Made by a program: the position numbers and the translations under genes. Positions 7,082 to 15,750 of a stretch of DNA of 64,000 bases are shown one piece after another (within the stretch, counting starts at the first letter, position 1; the number at the start of each line of letters is the position of its first letter). Source of the DNA: Haoranjiania flava (lineage in GTDB: Bacteria > Bacteroidota > Bacteroidia > Chitinophagales > Chitinophagaceae). The notes below the pieces were generated by a model that saw nothing but the letters and a program-made list of their open reading frames with translations, was not told the DNA's origin and searched no databases. The stretch covers positions 248,001 through 312,000 of the forward strand of contig NZ_JAOTPL010000001.1 of NCBI RefSeq assembly GCF_025631005.1, written 5' to 3'.

Positions 7082-9490
7082 TTATTTCACATCAATGGTT
7101 ACGGTTGACGGTTGCAATCCTTCAGAAGACACCTGCAAACTGATTTTTCCTTTTTGGCCGGAAGCCTGTATTATTGCCAGGCCCAGGCCATTGTAAGCCT
7201 TCCGGTAAGAGGTGTTGCTGTAAGGCTCCAGGTCAGCCTGGTAGCCGTTGTCCAAAGCCCTTATTTTTCCTGTGCCCTGCACGCGGTATCGCAGGGTATT
7301 ATTTGCATCAGGCACCAGGTTGCCGTCTTTATCCACAACGGAGATTTTCACAAAGGGCAGGTCTTCGTGATCCGCGTTGATGGTATTTCTGTCCACCGCT
7401 GCTACCAGCCTGTAAGCTTTGCCGGCTGTGCGCTTCACTGTTTGCATCACTACGTTGCCATTTTTCCGGGATACAGCTTTCAGCTCACCGGGTTCAAACT
7501 TCAAGCCATTGAAGCGAACAAACAGATCATCTGCCTGCTTTGATTTTTTGCCAACGGATTGATTATTCACGAAAAGCTCTACCTCATCTGCATTATTGAA
7601 ATAGACATGCACATCAATTACCTGCCCGGGCGTCCAGTTCCAATGCGGCAGCACATGCAACACATTTTCTTTGGTAAAAACACTTTTATACAAATAATAC
7701 GAATCTTTTGGAAAGCCCGCAATATCTACAATACCGAAATAAGAGCTGCGTGCAGGGAAAGGATAAGGCGTAGGCTCGCCCAGGTAATCAAAACCCGTCC
7801 ACAGATACATGCCGCTGAGATATGGATATTTCAAGAACAGTTTTAAAGCTTCTTCATTGGTAGAAGCCCAGGGCGCTGAAGCATTTTCATAGGCTGACAT
7901 CGTATAATCAGGATTCCCGGTTTTGGTTATGTCTTTAATGCCTGCCCATCTCCTGATGCTGTCGGAAGGCATATCGTAATGGCCGCGTGTAGCCAGTGCA
8001 GAAGTATTTTCTGCGAGGATATATGGCTTATTGCCGGGGAACAAATTTTTTCCCAGGTCTTCCCATTGTTTGTGGTGGTAGTTGATGCCTAAAATGTCAA
8101 GCGCGCCGGAGAGGTAAAGATTGTTATCATTTTGAGTGTAATTCATACCGGCAGTCACAGGCCTGTTGTCCAGGCGTTTTACAATGTTTACAAGTGCACG
8201 TGTAATATTCCTGCCCACAGTATCTTTGCCGCCTTGCTGTTCGGGTATTTCATTGCCCACGCTCCACATAAATACGGAAGGATGATTGCGGTCGCGCAGA
8301 ATATGATCGGTTAAATCTTTTTCATGCCATTCTTTAAAATATAAACTATAGTTGTAAGGTGTATTTTCTTTATCCCGGCTCCAGACATCAAAGGTTTCGT
8401 TCATTACAATGAAGCCCATTTTATCACACAGATCCAGCAATTCGGGAGCCGGCGGGTTGTGCGATGTGCGGATGCCGTTCAGGCCCATGCCTTTGAGTAT
8501 CTGCAACTGGCGCTCCATAGCCCTTACGTTTATAGCTGCGCCTAATGCGCCCAGATCGTGATGCATACAGGCGCCGATAATTTTCACGGGTTTATCATTG
8601 AGGAAAAATCCTTTTTGCTGATCAAAATAAAAATGGCGTACACCAAAACTGGTCGTATACCTGTGTTGCTCTTTTCCATTCACCAGCACACGGCTCACTG
8701 CTGTGTACAGGTTGGGAGTTTCCACGCTCCAAAGATCAGGATTTGCAAGGGTTACCTGTTGCAATACTGACTGTTCTCCGCTGTTTACAGCAAGAGCCTG
8801 CACCAGGGTTTTAATGGCTTTGCCATTCTTATCGTAAATAGTGGTTTGCAGCTCTGTCTGTTGATTGTTTGCATCAACGATCTTTGTTTCTATGTTCACC
8901 AAAGCACTGTGTCTGCTCACTTGGGGCGTAGAGATGTACGTACCCCAGTTTTTCACAAAAGTATTGCCTCTCCTATCAAGCCATACATTCCGGTAAATGC
9001 CGCTGCCGCTGTACCAGCGCGAGTTTGGCTGCTTGTTTTCTGCCCTTACAAGCAGGGTATTTTTCTGCCCGTTGAATTTCAGATGAGGAGTAAGCTCGTA
9101 TTCAAAAGAGATATAACCGAAGGGCCTGGTACCTAATTTATGGCCGTTGATCCACACCGTGCTGTTCATATACACACCATCAAAAACAATAAAGATACGT
9201 TTGTTTTTATCTGCATTGTTCAGGATAAATTCTTTCTGATACATACCCAATCCTCCGCGCAATGCCGCACCACGGTTGCCGCTTGGGCTGTTGCCGTCAA
9301 AGGGCTGCTCTATGCTCCAGTCGTGCGGAAGAGCAACCGGACGCCATGGTTTCGCTTGAAGAGCTTTTTCATTGAGGCTGTTGGCTGTATCTGCTTTAAA
9401 GAGCCAGCCATCATTAAACTTTGATTTCTGTGCAAAACTGTTTGTTGCACACACAAGAAGGATAAGCGCTAAATAAAATCTGGACATCAT
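7082..9490 (-). CDS. Glycoside hydrolase family 2 (beta-galactosidase-like), secreted
   Basis: An 802-residue exo-glycosidase with a Sec signal (MMSRFYLALILLVCATNSFAQ). Order of parts: jelly-roll sugar-binding domain (about 25-170), Ig-like domain (175-285), TIM barrel (285-590), a DUF4982-type domain (about 615-670) and a final Ig-like domain. The acid/base Glu is in MWSVGNEIPEQ (about residue 412) and the nucleophile Glu probably in YILAENTSA (about 495). The sugar specificity is not certain; beta-galactosidase and beta-glucuronidase relatives share this architecture. It stands alone, with no SusC/SusD pair or sugar regulator beside it. Confidence 0.88.
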   Translation of the reverse strand: MMSRFYLALILLVCATNSFAQKSKFNDGWLFKADTANSLNEKALQAKPWRPVALPHDWSIEQPFDGNSPSGNRGAALRGGLGMYQKEFILNNADKNKRIFIVFDGVYMNSTVWINGHKLGTRPFGYISFEYELTPHLKFNGQKNTLLVRAENKQPNSRWYSGSGIYRNVWLDRRGNTFVKNWGTYISTPQVSRHSALVNIETKIVDANNQQTELQTTIYDKNGKAIKTLVQALAVNSGEQSVLQQVTLANPDLWSVETPNLYTAVSRVLVNGKEQHRYTTSFGVRHFYFDQQKGFFLNDKPVKIIGACMHHDLGALGAAINVRAMERQLQILKGMGLNGIRTSHNPPAPELLDLCDKMGFIVMNETFDVWSRDKENTPYNYSLYFKEWHEKDLTDHILRDRNHPSVFMWSVGNEIPEQQGGKDTVGRNITRALVNIVKRLDNRPVTAGMNYTQNDNNLYLSGALDILGINYHHKQWEDLGKNLFPGNKPYILAENTSALATRGHYDMPSDSIRRWAGIKDITKTGNPDYTMSAYENASAPWASTNEEALKLFLKYPYLSGMYLWTGFDYLGEPTPYPFPARSSYFGIVDIAGFPKDSYYLYKSVFTKENVLHVLPHWNWTPGQVIDVHVYFNNADEVELFVNNQSVGKKSKQADDLFVRFNGLKFEPGELKAVSRKNGNVVMQTVKRTAGKAYRLVAAVDRNTINADHEDLPFVKISVVDKDGNLVPDANNTLRYRVQGTGKIRALDNGYQADLEPYSNTSYRKAYNGLGLAIIQASGQKGKISLQVSSEGLQPSTVTIDVK

Positions 9491-9495
9491 AAAAA

Positions 9496-10491
9496 TTAAA
9501 GATTAAGTAAGAATTGCATGGTGTCTGTACCATCAGCATAGTCGTTGAGCTGCGGTGTCTGAGAACCACCAAACGGTACTGTATTCCCGCCTACAATACA
9601 CTGTATACTTTCGTCAGCCCGCAATTGCTCTATGAAATTTTCATTATCATAACGGGAATAATTCAGTACGCCGATGGGCGAAAAAAGGTCACTGCTTTCA
9701 CGCAGTATCAGCGACCCTGTACTCATATAAGCTACTTTATTCATCAGCATCAAGGCAAGCTGATAATCATAGTTATTTTTATACTTATGCATATCAAAAA
9801 AGTAATTGTACTTTTTAAATACATTGATCAGCGGCTCAAAATCATAATCTTCAGGAACAAACAGGTGCGTTACGTTGCGGCATCCCAAGCCGAAATAAGT
9901 ATGTACATCGTCAGCGAGGGCATTAAGTTGCGCGTCATTTTCTCTGCCTGTAAGTATCGCAACAGAAGTGCGGTTGCAACGGATTATATTCGGATATCTT
10001 GAAAAATAATATTCAAAATACCTGCCCGAGTTATTACTGCCTGTAGCTATATATGCATCACAGCCTTTCAGCATTTCATCCAAAGATACAAGAGAATGAA
10101 TCTGATCATTCCATGCGGCCATTTTATTGACCAGGTGTTTCAGCAACTCCTCATCTTTGGAAGAAAGTTTTATGCGTGCTTTATTGCCGGCAATGAAGGC
10201 ACAAAGAAAATCGTGAAAACCAACCAACGGAATGTTTCCTGCCATAACAATGCCTACTGTTGCAGACTTCTTATTTTCTTCCGGAACGGCATAACTGTCT
10301 GTCCACGCTTTCAGCAGGTGAGGCTGTAGAAATGCCGTAACAATGTTGTTTACGGAAAGGTTAATGAACTCCTGTGTAAACCACGGGTTTTTTCGTTCGG
10401 CCAGCATTCTTACATTCAACCAGTCTTCATGATCAGAAACCATATACTCTCCTAATTTTGTCAATAATGCTGCTCTTTGTTGTAAGTTCAT
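9496..10491 (-). CDS. Acyl-CoA reductase, LuxC family
   Basis: Aldehyde-dehydrogenase-like enzyme of the LuxC type, which reduces acyl-CoA or acyl groups to aldehydes through a Cys thioester. The 331-residue product has the GIVMAGNIPLVGFHDFLCAF nucleotide-binding region, YIATGSNNSGRYFEYYF, and FGLGCRNVTHLFVP with the probable catalytic Cys. I chose the ATG at 10491 (MNLQQRAALL). The longer frame to 10536 would run through the divergent promoter and adds a hydrophobic leader without family likeness. It stands divergent from a ferredoxin gene, which could supply electrons, though that is inference. Confidence 0.85.
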   Translation of the reverse strand: MNLQQRAALLTKLGEYMVSDHEDWLNVRMLAERKNPWFTQEFINLSVNNIVTAFLQPHLLKAWTDSYAVPEENKKSATVGIVMAGNIPLVGFHDFLCAFIAGNKARIKLSSKDEELLKHLVNKMAAWNDQIHSLVSLDEMLKGCDAYIATGSNNSGRYFEYYFSRYPNIIRCNRTSVAILTGRENDAQLNALADDVHTYFGLGCRNVTHLFVPEDYDFEPLINVFKKYNYFFDMHKYKNNYDYQLALMLMNKVAYMSTGSLILRESSDLFSPIGVLNYSRYDNENFIEQLRADESIQCIVGGNTVPFGGSQTPQLNDYADGTDTMQFLLNL

Positions 10492-10502
10492 CCGGATTGG
10501 TG

Positions 10503-10520
10503 TAATTTTGCACAAAATTA
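10503..10520. promoter_or_regulatory. Symmetric divergent promoter (two -7 boxes back to back)
   Basis: TAATTTTG CA CAAAATTA gives a -7 element on each strand, separated by two bases, between the acyl-CoA reductase and ferredoxin genes. For the plus strand a TTG at 10480-10482 sits 20 nt upstream. The -33 partner for the minus strand is not obvious. Confidence 0.5.
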
Positions 10521-10538
10521 AATAAATAACGTACAAAT

Positions 10539-10886
10539 ATGGCCATTAAAATAACTGATGAATGTATAAATTGTGGTGCATGTGAGCCGGAATGCCCGAA
10601 CAACGCCATTTATGAAGGCGGTGTTGACTGGGCTATTGCCGATGGTACAGGTGTAAAGGGCGATTTTAAAATGATGAACGGTACTGTTGTAGATGCGGAC
10701 AAACGCTTTCCTCCTATCAGCGATGATATCTATTATATTGTTCCGAATAAATGCACGGAATGCCAGGGCTTTCACGAAGAACCCCAGTGTGCTGCCGTAT
10801 GCCCGGTAGACTGTTGTGTGCCTGATGAAATGTACCAGGAGACTGTGGAAGAATTATTGGAAAAGAAAGAAAGATTGCACCTGTAA
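10539..10886 (+). CDS. 4Fe-4S dicluster ferredoxin
   Basis: A 115-residue electron carrier with two cluster motifs: CINCGACEPECP and CTECQGFHEEPQCAAVCPVDCC. The extra residues between the second and third Cys of the second motif, together with a C-terminal helix, mark the Chromatium (Alvin) type of 2[4Fe-4S] ferredoxin with very low potential. A central insertion (about residues 30-65) separates the motifs. Divergent from the LuxC-type reductase, followed by a strong terminator. Confidence 0.93.
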   Translation: MAIKITDECINCGACEPECPNNAIYEGGVDWAIADGTGVKGDFKMMNGTVVDADKRFPPISDDIYYIVPNKCTECQGFHEEPQCAAVCPVDCCVPDEMYQETVEELLEKKERLHL

Positions 10887-10976
10887 ATTTGGAAAACCCG
10901 ATTTATAGTCTTAACTTTATATCAGAAAAATAGCCGAAAGGTTATTTTAAATTAAGCGGGTGATATTTCCCGTATA

Positions 10977-11008
10977 GCCTGAAAGCACCTTCTTTCAGGC
11001 TTTTTTTT
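10977..11008 (+). terminator. Terminator after ferredoxin gene
   Basis: Stem GCCTGAAAG / CTTTCAGGC, 6-nt loop, eight T residues. It lies 90 nt after the stop codon. Confidence 0.85.
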
Positions 11009-11038
11009 GAATATGCCGCGATTCACTTCGGATGTAAA

Positions 11039-11070
11039 TAAAAAAAGCTACCCTGTAGATAGCTTTTATA
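11039..11070 (-). terminator. Terminator after asd
   Basis: Minus strand stem AAAAGCTA / TAGCTTTT (9-nt loop) followed by T residues, 25 nt past the asd stop. Confidence 0.75.
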
Positions 11071-11092
11071 TAATTTCCTTTTTAGCACCTTC

Positions 11093-12085
11093 TTATATCA
11101 GCCCTTTTTCAGCCAGGTATTCAGCTATCTGGATGGTGTTGGTAGCAGCCCCCTTGCGCAGGTTATCGCTTACGATCCACATATTCAGTGTATTCGGCTG
11201 AGACTCATCGCGGCGCAAACGGCCTACAAAAGTATCGTCTTTGTCGTGCGCGTTCAACGGCATCGGGTACACATTGTTCTGAACATCGTCTTCCACCACA
11301 ATGCCCGGGGCATCGGCCAGGATTTGTCTTAGTTCATCCAGCTCAAAATCATTTTCAAATTCCACATTCACACTTTCACTATGCCCGCCCATTACCGGCA
11401 CACGCACAGTGGTGGCCGTAACTTTGATGGAATCATCTCCCATGATCTTGCAGGTTTCCTTTACCATTTTCATTTCTTCTTTGGTATAGCCGTTTTCCAG
11501 GAAGACATCAATATGCGGCAACGCGTTCATGTCTATCGGGTGTGCGTAAGCTTTTACATCGCTCTCTACTTTATTCCTTTCGTTGGTTAGCTGATCCACA
11601 CCCTTTTTGCCGGAGCCCGTTACGCTTTGGTAAGTGCTTACAACCACTCTTTTAATAGTATATTTTTTATGTAGCGGCGCCAATGCCACAACAAGTTGAA
11701 TAGTAGAACAATTTGGATTGGCTATTATCTTATCTTCTGCTGTTAATACATCGGCATTCACTTCAGGCACTACCAGTTTTTTTGTAGGGTCCATACGCCA
11801 TGCAGAAGAGTTGTCAACCACGGTGATGCCTGCTTCCGCAAACCTGGGCGCCCACTCTGTAGAAGTAGCGCCTCCGGCAGAGAAAATGGCCACATCAGGT
11901 TTTATATCAATAGCATCCTGCAAACCAATGACCTTATATTTTTTGCCTTTAAATTCCACTTCCTTTCCTACACTTTTTTCAGATGCTACCGGATATAATT
12001 CAGTTACAGGAAAATTTCTCTCTTCCAGAACCTGCAACATTTTTGAGCCTACCAGGCCTGTTGCGCCAACTACTGCTACTTTCAT
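11093..12085 (-). CDS. asd: Aspartate-semialdehyde dehydrogenase
   Basis: Reduces aspartyl phosphate to aspartate semialdehyde with NADPH, the branch point toward Lys/diaminopimelate, Thr, Met and Ile. The 330-residue protein has GATGLVGSKML (NADP loop, residues 7-17), the catalytic Cys126 in NPNCSTIQ, and the C-terminal VGRLRRDESQPNTLNMWIVSDNLRKGAATN block of the family. The gene is monocistronic. Its 170-nt leader contains a promoter, a short leader peptide and a terminator before the start codon (see these entries), so it is probably controlled by attenuation in response to its end products. Confidence 0.96.
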   Translation of the reverse strand: MKVAVVGATGLVGSKMLQVLEERNFPVTELYPVASEKSVGKEVEFKGKKYKVIGLQDAIDIKPDVAIFSAGGATSTEWAPRFAEAGITVVDNSSAWRMDPTKKLVVPEVNADVLTAEDKIIANPNCSTIQLVVALAPLHKKYTIKRVVVSTYQSVTGSGKKGVDQLTNERNKVESDVKAYAHPIDMNALPHIDVFLENGYTKEEMKMVKETCKIMGDDSIKVTATTVRVPVMGGHSESVNVEFENDFELDELRQILADAPGIVVEDDVQNNVYPMPLNAHDKDDTFVGRLRRDESQPNTLNMWIVSDNLRKGAATNTIQIAEYLAEKGLI

Positions 12086-12110
12086 TTTAGTTTTTTATTG
12101 TTTTAAGATT

Positions 12111-12142
12111 AATAAAAAAGCCTTTCTCTTTCGGAAAGGCTT
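12111..12142 (-). terminator. Attenuator terminator in the asd leader
   Basis: Minus strand AAGCCTTTC / GAAAGGCTT stem with a 7-nt loop and six T residues, ending 25 nt before the asd start codon. It lies downstream of the asd promoter and leader peptide, so it must terminate the leader unless prevented. The segment GGAAGG at the leader-peptide stop can pair with its CCTTTCC arm (one bulged base), a possible antiterminator. Confidence 0.75.
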
Positions 12143-12178
12143 CAGTACTTTTATATATGCATACAAAAAATCCCTTCC

Positions 12179-12223
12179 TTAAAATGGCCTGGTCTTCTTT
12201 ATATGTTTTATAATTAAATGCAT
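12179..12223 (-). CDS. Putative asd leader peptide MHLIIKHIKKTRPF
   Basis: Fourteen codons and a TAA, 30 nt after the -7 box of the asd promoter and 36 nt before the attenuator stem. Six of the 14 residues are Ile, Lys or Thr (three Ile, three Lys, one Thr gives seven if His and Leu are set aside), all end products of the aspartate pathway. The stop codon adjoins the GGAAGG that could form an antiterminator. That arrangement is what ribosome-mediated attenuation needs. No Shine-Dalgarno is visible, as is normal in this phylum. Assignment is by position and codon content only. Confidence 0.55.
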   Translation of the reverse strand: MHLIIKHIKKTRPF

Positions 12224-12252
12224 GTTTATATTACTCTGTATTACCACGTGTG

Positions 12253-12283
12253 CAAAATTAGCGTGTTTAAACTATTATCCAAA
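12253..12283 (-). promoter_or_regulatory. Promoter of the asd leader transcript
   Basis: Minus strand TTTG at 12283-12280 and TAATTTTG at 12260-12253, spacer 19 nt, an exact match to the Bacteroidota consensus. It lies about 170 nt upstream of asd and between asd and the end of the glycosylase gene. Confidence 0.75.
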
Positions 12284-12349
12284 TTTTTTATCGATATTTT
12301 TAAGGATGGTTGCATTTCTTGAAATTGTGTTTAAGAATTACTTACATCT

Positions 12350-13093
12350 TTAGACTTTATCTAAAGAATAATTCACCTGGCAATTGTTGCAGTAAAAGGT
12401 TCTTCTTTTTGTTTTACCCAGGTATTCTTTCGTGATGGTGCCACCGCAATTCGCGCAGGTTTGCTTTGTGTGCGCCAGCCAATGCTTGCGCAACACAAAC
12501 TGCTTCTTCCATTTTAAAAAGTCAAAAGCATAGTTTCGTGTCTCTGCTATCATTTCCGCCAACTTCTTTGCCGGCAGGTCGCCGATCTTATTTTTGGGGT
12601 GGATACTGGTTCTGAAAAGTACTTCATTTTTAATAATGTTGCCCGATCCGGAAAAAACATTCTGGTCGAGCAGCGCGTCTGTCACTAACATTTCAGGGTG
12701 TGCGAGCAGGTATGATTTTGCCTTGTCAGGGTTCCATTTTTCAGACATAACATCTACTTCCTCATCGTAGATATCATCCAGGTTTTCTTCTATAAACTTT
12801 ATAGAACAACTGTATAAATTTATAAAGCCGTTTTTAAAATCCAGCCGCAGCCTGGGCTTTGCTTCTTTTTCTTCATTTACCAGGTAAGAACCAAACAAAA
12901 GGAAATGTATGCGCAGGGAAAAACCATCAAAGCAAATAAAAAATTGTTTACCCCAGCTCCTGAATGCCACTACCTTTTTGTTGAGCATTCTTTCTTTTTC
13001 TATTGTGGTGTTTCCGCTGACTGCTGTGATCTTCTTTTTCAAAAAAGGCTGTACGGCTTCTTTTAGAATGATGATGGATGGACCTTCGGGCAT
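12350..13093 (-). CDS. Nei/Fpg-family DNA glycosylase (endonuclease VIII-like)
   Basis: Base-excision repair glycosylase/AP lyase for oxidised bases. The mature N-terminus would be Pro-Glu (PEGPSI), the catalytic Schiff-base Pro and Glu. The conserved Lys lies in SWGKQFF, and LDQNVFSGSGNIIKNEVLF is the helix-two-turn-helix. A C-terminal CX2C...CX2C zinc finger is present (CANCGG...YCNNC). PEGP is closer to Nei (PEGPEI) than to MutM (PELPEV), so an endonuclease VIII-type activity is more likely. I chose the ATG at 13093 because the catalytic Pro must be residue 2; the longer frame to 13144 would bury it. Confidence 0.88.
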   Translation of the reverse strand: MPEGPSIIILKEAVQPFLKKKITAVSGNTTIEKERMLNKKVVAFRSWGKQFFICFDGFSLRIHFLLFGSYLVNEEKEAKPRLRLDFKNGFINLYSCSIKFIEENLDDIYDEEVDVMSEKWNPDKAKSYLLAHPEMLVTDALLDQNVFSGSGNIIKNEVLFRTSIHPKNKIGDLPAKKLAEMIAETRNYAFDFLKWKKQFVLRKHWLAHTKQTCANCGGTITKEYLGKTKRRTFYCNNCQVNYSLDKV

Positions 13094-13302
13094 ATGATAT
13101 CGTGATGATTTACAAAAGGTTAAATTACAAAAATTCAGCCACATATTTTTTCAATGCTCGCAGAGATGCATTAATTTTAATCATAAACCAAAACACGATT
13201 TATTTATCAGCCGGAACATCACCAAATCAACCGGCAAAGCATGTACACATCTAAACGGGTTATTGCAGTCTCGACCATTAAAAAAAATTAAAACATACTA
13301 TT

Positions 13303-14160
13303 ATGAAATCAAGTCCTAAAAAAATACGGCCGGCGCAAAAGCAGGAACAGCAGCCGGGTGTGGAAGATAAAATGCAACCGAAGCCTGATGCAATTCCTGA
13401 AGACAGGCAGCGAAAACTGGAAAACAAAGTAGCTATCATCACAGGCGGCGACAGTGGTATCGGCAAGGCGGTAGCGCTGTTGTTTGCCAAAGAAGGCGCC
13501 AACATTGTGCTATCTTACCTCAATGAAGACGTAGATGCTAAAAAAACAATGGAGTTGATAAAACAATATGGCGGAGAGGTTTTAGTTATAAGAGGCGATA
13601 TTTCTGATGAAGCGCATTGCAAGGATATTGTGGCACAGACAATCAAAAAGTTTAAGCGGCTTGATATTGTTGTCAACAATGCTGCTGTACAGTTCCCGCA
13701 GGAATCGCTGGAAAAGATCTCAGCCAAACAGTTGCATAAAACTTTTGAAACAAATATTTACCCTCATTTTTACCTGACAAAAGCTGCGTTGAAGCACCTG
13801 AAGCAAGGAGCCAGCATTATCTGCACCACTTCTGTTACTGCGTACAGGGGCAGCCATCACCTGATAGATTATGCATCTACAAAAGGCGCCATTGTTGCAT
13901 TTGTGCGTTCGCTTTCTGCATCGCTGGCAGAGAAAGGTATTCGTGTGAATGGCGTGGCTCCCGGCCCGATATGGACACCCTTGATCCCTGCAACTTTCGA
14001 TGCGGAGAAGGTGGCGGAATTCGGCTCTGACACTCCATTGCAGCGCGCAGGCGAGCCTAGTGAAGTAGCCCCGAGCTACCTGTTCCTGGCAAGTGAAGAC
14101 TCAAGCTATATGACCGGGCAGGTGTTGCACCCCAACGGCGGTGAGATCATCAACAGCTAA
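13303..14160 (+). CDS. Short-chain dehydrogenase/reductase (YghA/GSP39-like)
   Basis: NAD(P)-dependent oxidoreductase of 285 residues. An N-terminal polar extension (Gln/Pro/Lys-rich, about 35 residues) precedes the Rossmann fold, as in the YghA / general stress protein 39 group. GGDSGIGKAVA (from about residue 48) is the cofactor loop, NNAAVQ the structural motif, and Ser-Tyr-Lys lie in TTSVTAYRGSHHLIDYASTKGA. The C-terminal GEPSEVAPSYLFLASEDSSYMTGQVLHPNGG is typical. The physiological substrate is unknown. Monocistronic with a following bidirectional terminator. Confidence 0.9.
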   Translation: MKSSPKKIRPAQKQEQQPGVEDKMQPKPDAIPEDRQRKLENKVAIITGGDSGIGKAVALLFAKEGANIVLSYLNEDVDAKKTMELIKQYGGEVLVIRGDISDEAHCKDIVAQTIKKFKRLDIVVNNAAVQFPQESLEKISAKQLHKTFETNIYPHFYLTKAALKHLKQGASIICTTSVTAYRGSHHLIDYASTKGAIVAFVRSLSASLAEKGIRVNGVAPGPIWTPLIPATFDAEKVAEFGSDTPLQRAGEPSEVAPSYLFLASEDSSYMTGQVLHPNGGEIINS

Positions 14161-14169
14161 TATAACATT

Positions 14170-14203
14170 ATGAGGCTGACTTTTCAGGTCAGCCTCATAT
14201 TTT
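14170..14203. terminator. Bidirectional terminator between SDR and flavodoxin-UbiA genes
   Basis: Perfect 11-bp stem ATGAGGCTGAC / GTCAGCCTCAT, 7-nt loop, T-rich flank on the plus strand. The convergent gene stops at 14205. Confidence 0.85.
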
Positions 14204-14204
14204 C

Positions 14205-15719
14205 CTACATCAATTTGATAAAAGGTATCAATGCGTACCACATAATGTACATGAGCGATACGGCCATAATTGCATCAATACGGTCTGGCTTATCTTTTTT
14301 GCGCATAAAAGTGTACAGCATTTTTACAAGCAGCACAGCATGGATGATTGTGAGGTAAATACTATTTCCATAAGCTTCATCCAGGTATCCCGATAGCTTT
14401 AGAAATATCGCTGATGATGTTGCCAGCAATACAAAAACAATGGCCAGGCCCGTAGCTTTTGATTTACCAAAACGTACGGCCAGTGTACCTTTCCCGGCTG
14501 CTTTATCGGCAAAATAATCGGGCATGCCAGCCATAATGATTGCCGGCACGATAGATAAGAACAGTGGCAGGCTCAGCAACCAGGGGTAGCTGTTGCCCAA
14601 GCTTCCGCCCTGGAATACAAACCCGCAGAGGATCATGGCAAAGCTGTGGGTAAAACCTACTACCATCTCTCCCATGCCATTGTAAGAAAATTTTACCGGA
14701 GGCACTGTATAGGAAATAGCTATAACGAACAAAATCATTATCAAAGAAATTGATACATAATACGGAGCAGATGAAAGGTATGCCACCAGCGCAGTAATGG
14801 CAAAGCATACAGCCAGTACATTCCGGGTAGCCTTTTTGATTGCTTCATCCGAGATCAATCCGTTGACAAGTACCCTTGAACCACCGGTGAAAGGACTGTA
14901 AAAACGGTTGAGCCTGTCTGTTTCCTTATCGTGGTATTCATTACTGAAAACAACGGCTACTTCAAAAAGGAACAACAATATATACCCCAGCAGGAATACT
15001 GCCATATTAAAAGTATGTCCGAAAAACGCTGCAGCAAAAGCGCCTGCGCTGTAAGCAAAAAAAGTCATGGGGTAAAACTGCAGCCTCACAGCCTGTATCC
15101 AGGGGTTTATCCGCTTCATTAATTTTTCCCAGGGTGTTAATACTCCATACTGCAACGCTCTTCCTGTATGATATACTTCTTCGAGCCATTGCTCTTTTTT
15201 CTTTCGCGTGGAATGCTTTACAGGGCTTATATGCATTTTTCGCACCGGGCTTACTCCACAGAATTTCAGGGTAGCGTTGGTGAGCGCTTTTGTACCGGGT
15301 GAACCGTAAAATAATTTATATACGAACAGTGGCGTATCCATAGTGGTGATCAATTGCGCGGTGCGCGGGCTTAGCTTTTTTTCATACGCGTCGAACTGCA
15401 ATTCCCTGAATGCAAAACCCGGGATGATGGTACGTTCCAGAAATGCCTTCAGGAGCGATGGCACACTGCCCCACCAGGTGGGATATATAAACACCAGGTG
15501 GTTTGCCCATGTTATCAAGTCCTTTGCTTTTAGTATATCCGGTTCTAAAAACTGTTCTTCCGGTGGAGCGGCAAGTACATTCTTTTCAAACTGCATATCG
15601 GCTATTAAAATGCGCTTCACATGTGCACCTGCTTCTTCTGCACCACGCGTGTAAGCTTCGGCTAATGCACCACAATAACTTTCTTTGCGCGGATGTCCTA
15701 ATATCACTAAAACGTTCAT
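14205..15719 (-). CDS. Flavodoxin-fold NAD(P)H:quinone reductase fused to UbiA prenyltransferase
   Basis: A 504-residue two-domain protein. Residues 1-190 are a Flavodoxin_2 domain like NQO1/KefF: MNVLVILGHPRKESYCGALAEAY, HLVFIYPTWWGSVPSLLKAF (FMN/quinone site), SPGTKALTNATLKFCGVSP. After a basic linker, residues 215-504 are a UbiA-type membrane prenyltransferase with about eight helices, first Asp motif NEYHDKETDRLN and second motif DYFADKAAGKGTLAVRFG. Each domain looks complete. The fusion suggests prenylation of an aromatic acceptor coupled to quinone/quinol redox at the membrane, but the substrate is unknown and no quinone pathway gene is adjacent. Followed upstream by a repeat cluster. 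Confidence 0.85.
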   Translation of the reverse strand: MNVLVILGHPRKESYCGALAEAYTRGAEEAGAHVKRILIADMQFEKNVLAAPPEEQFLEPDILKAKDLITWANHLVFIYPTWWGSVPSLLKAFLERTIIPGFAFRELQFDAYEKKLSPRTAQLITTMDTPLFVYKLFYGSPGTKALTNATLKFCGVSPVRKMHISPVKHSTRKKKEQWLEEVYHTGRALQYGVLTPWEKLMKRINPWIQAVRLQFYPMTFFAYSAGAFAAAFFGHTFNMAVFLLGYILLFLFEVAVVFSNEYHDKETDRLNRFYSPFTGGSRVLVNGLISDEAIKKATRNVLAVCFAITALVAYLSSAPYYVSISLIMILFVIAISYTVPPVKFSYNGMGEMVVGFTHSFAMILCGFVFQGGSLGNSYPWLLSLPLFLSIVPAIIMAGMPDYFADKAAGKGTLAVRFGKSKATGLAIVFVLLATSSAIFLKLSGYLDEAYGNSIYLTIIHAVLLVKMLYTFMRKKDKPDRIDAIMAVSLMYIMWYALIPFIKLM

Positions 15720-15750
15720 GCCTATATTTTATTTAAAAATAGTGATTTTC

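Noticed and set aside
12111..12260. Lysine riboswitch before asd
   Set aside because: The leader is about 140 nt, lacks the junction sequence of L-box RNAs, and contains a short coding frame instead.
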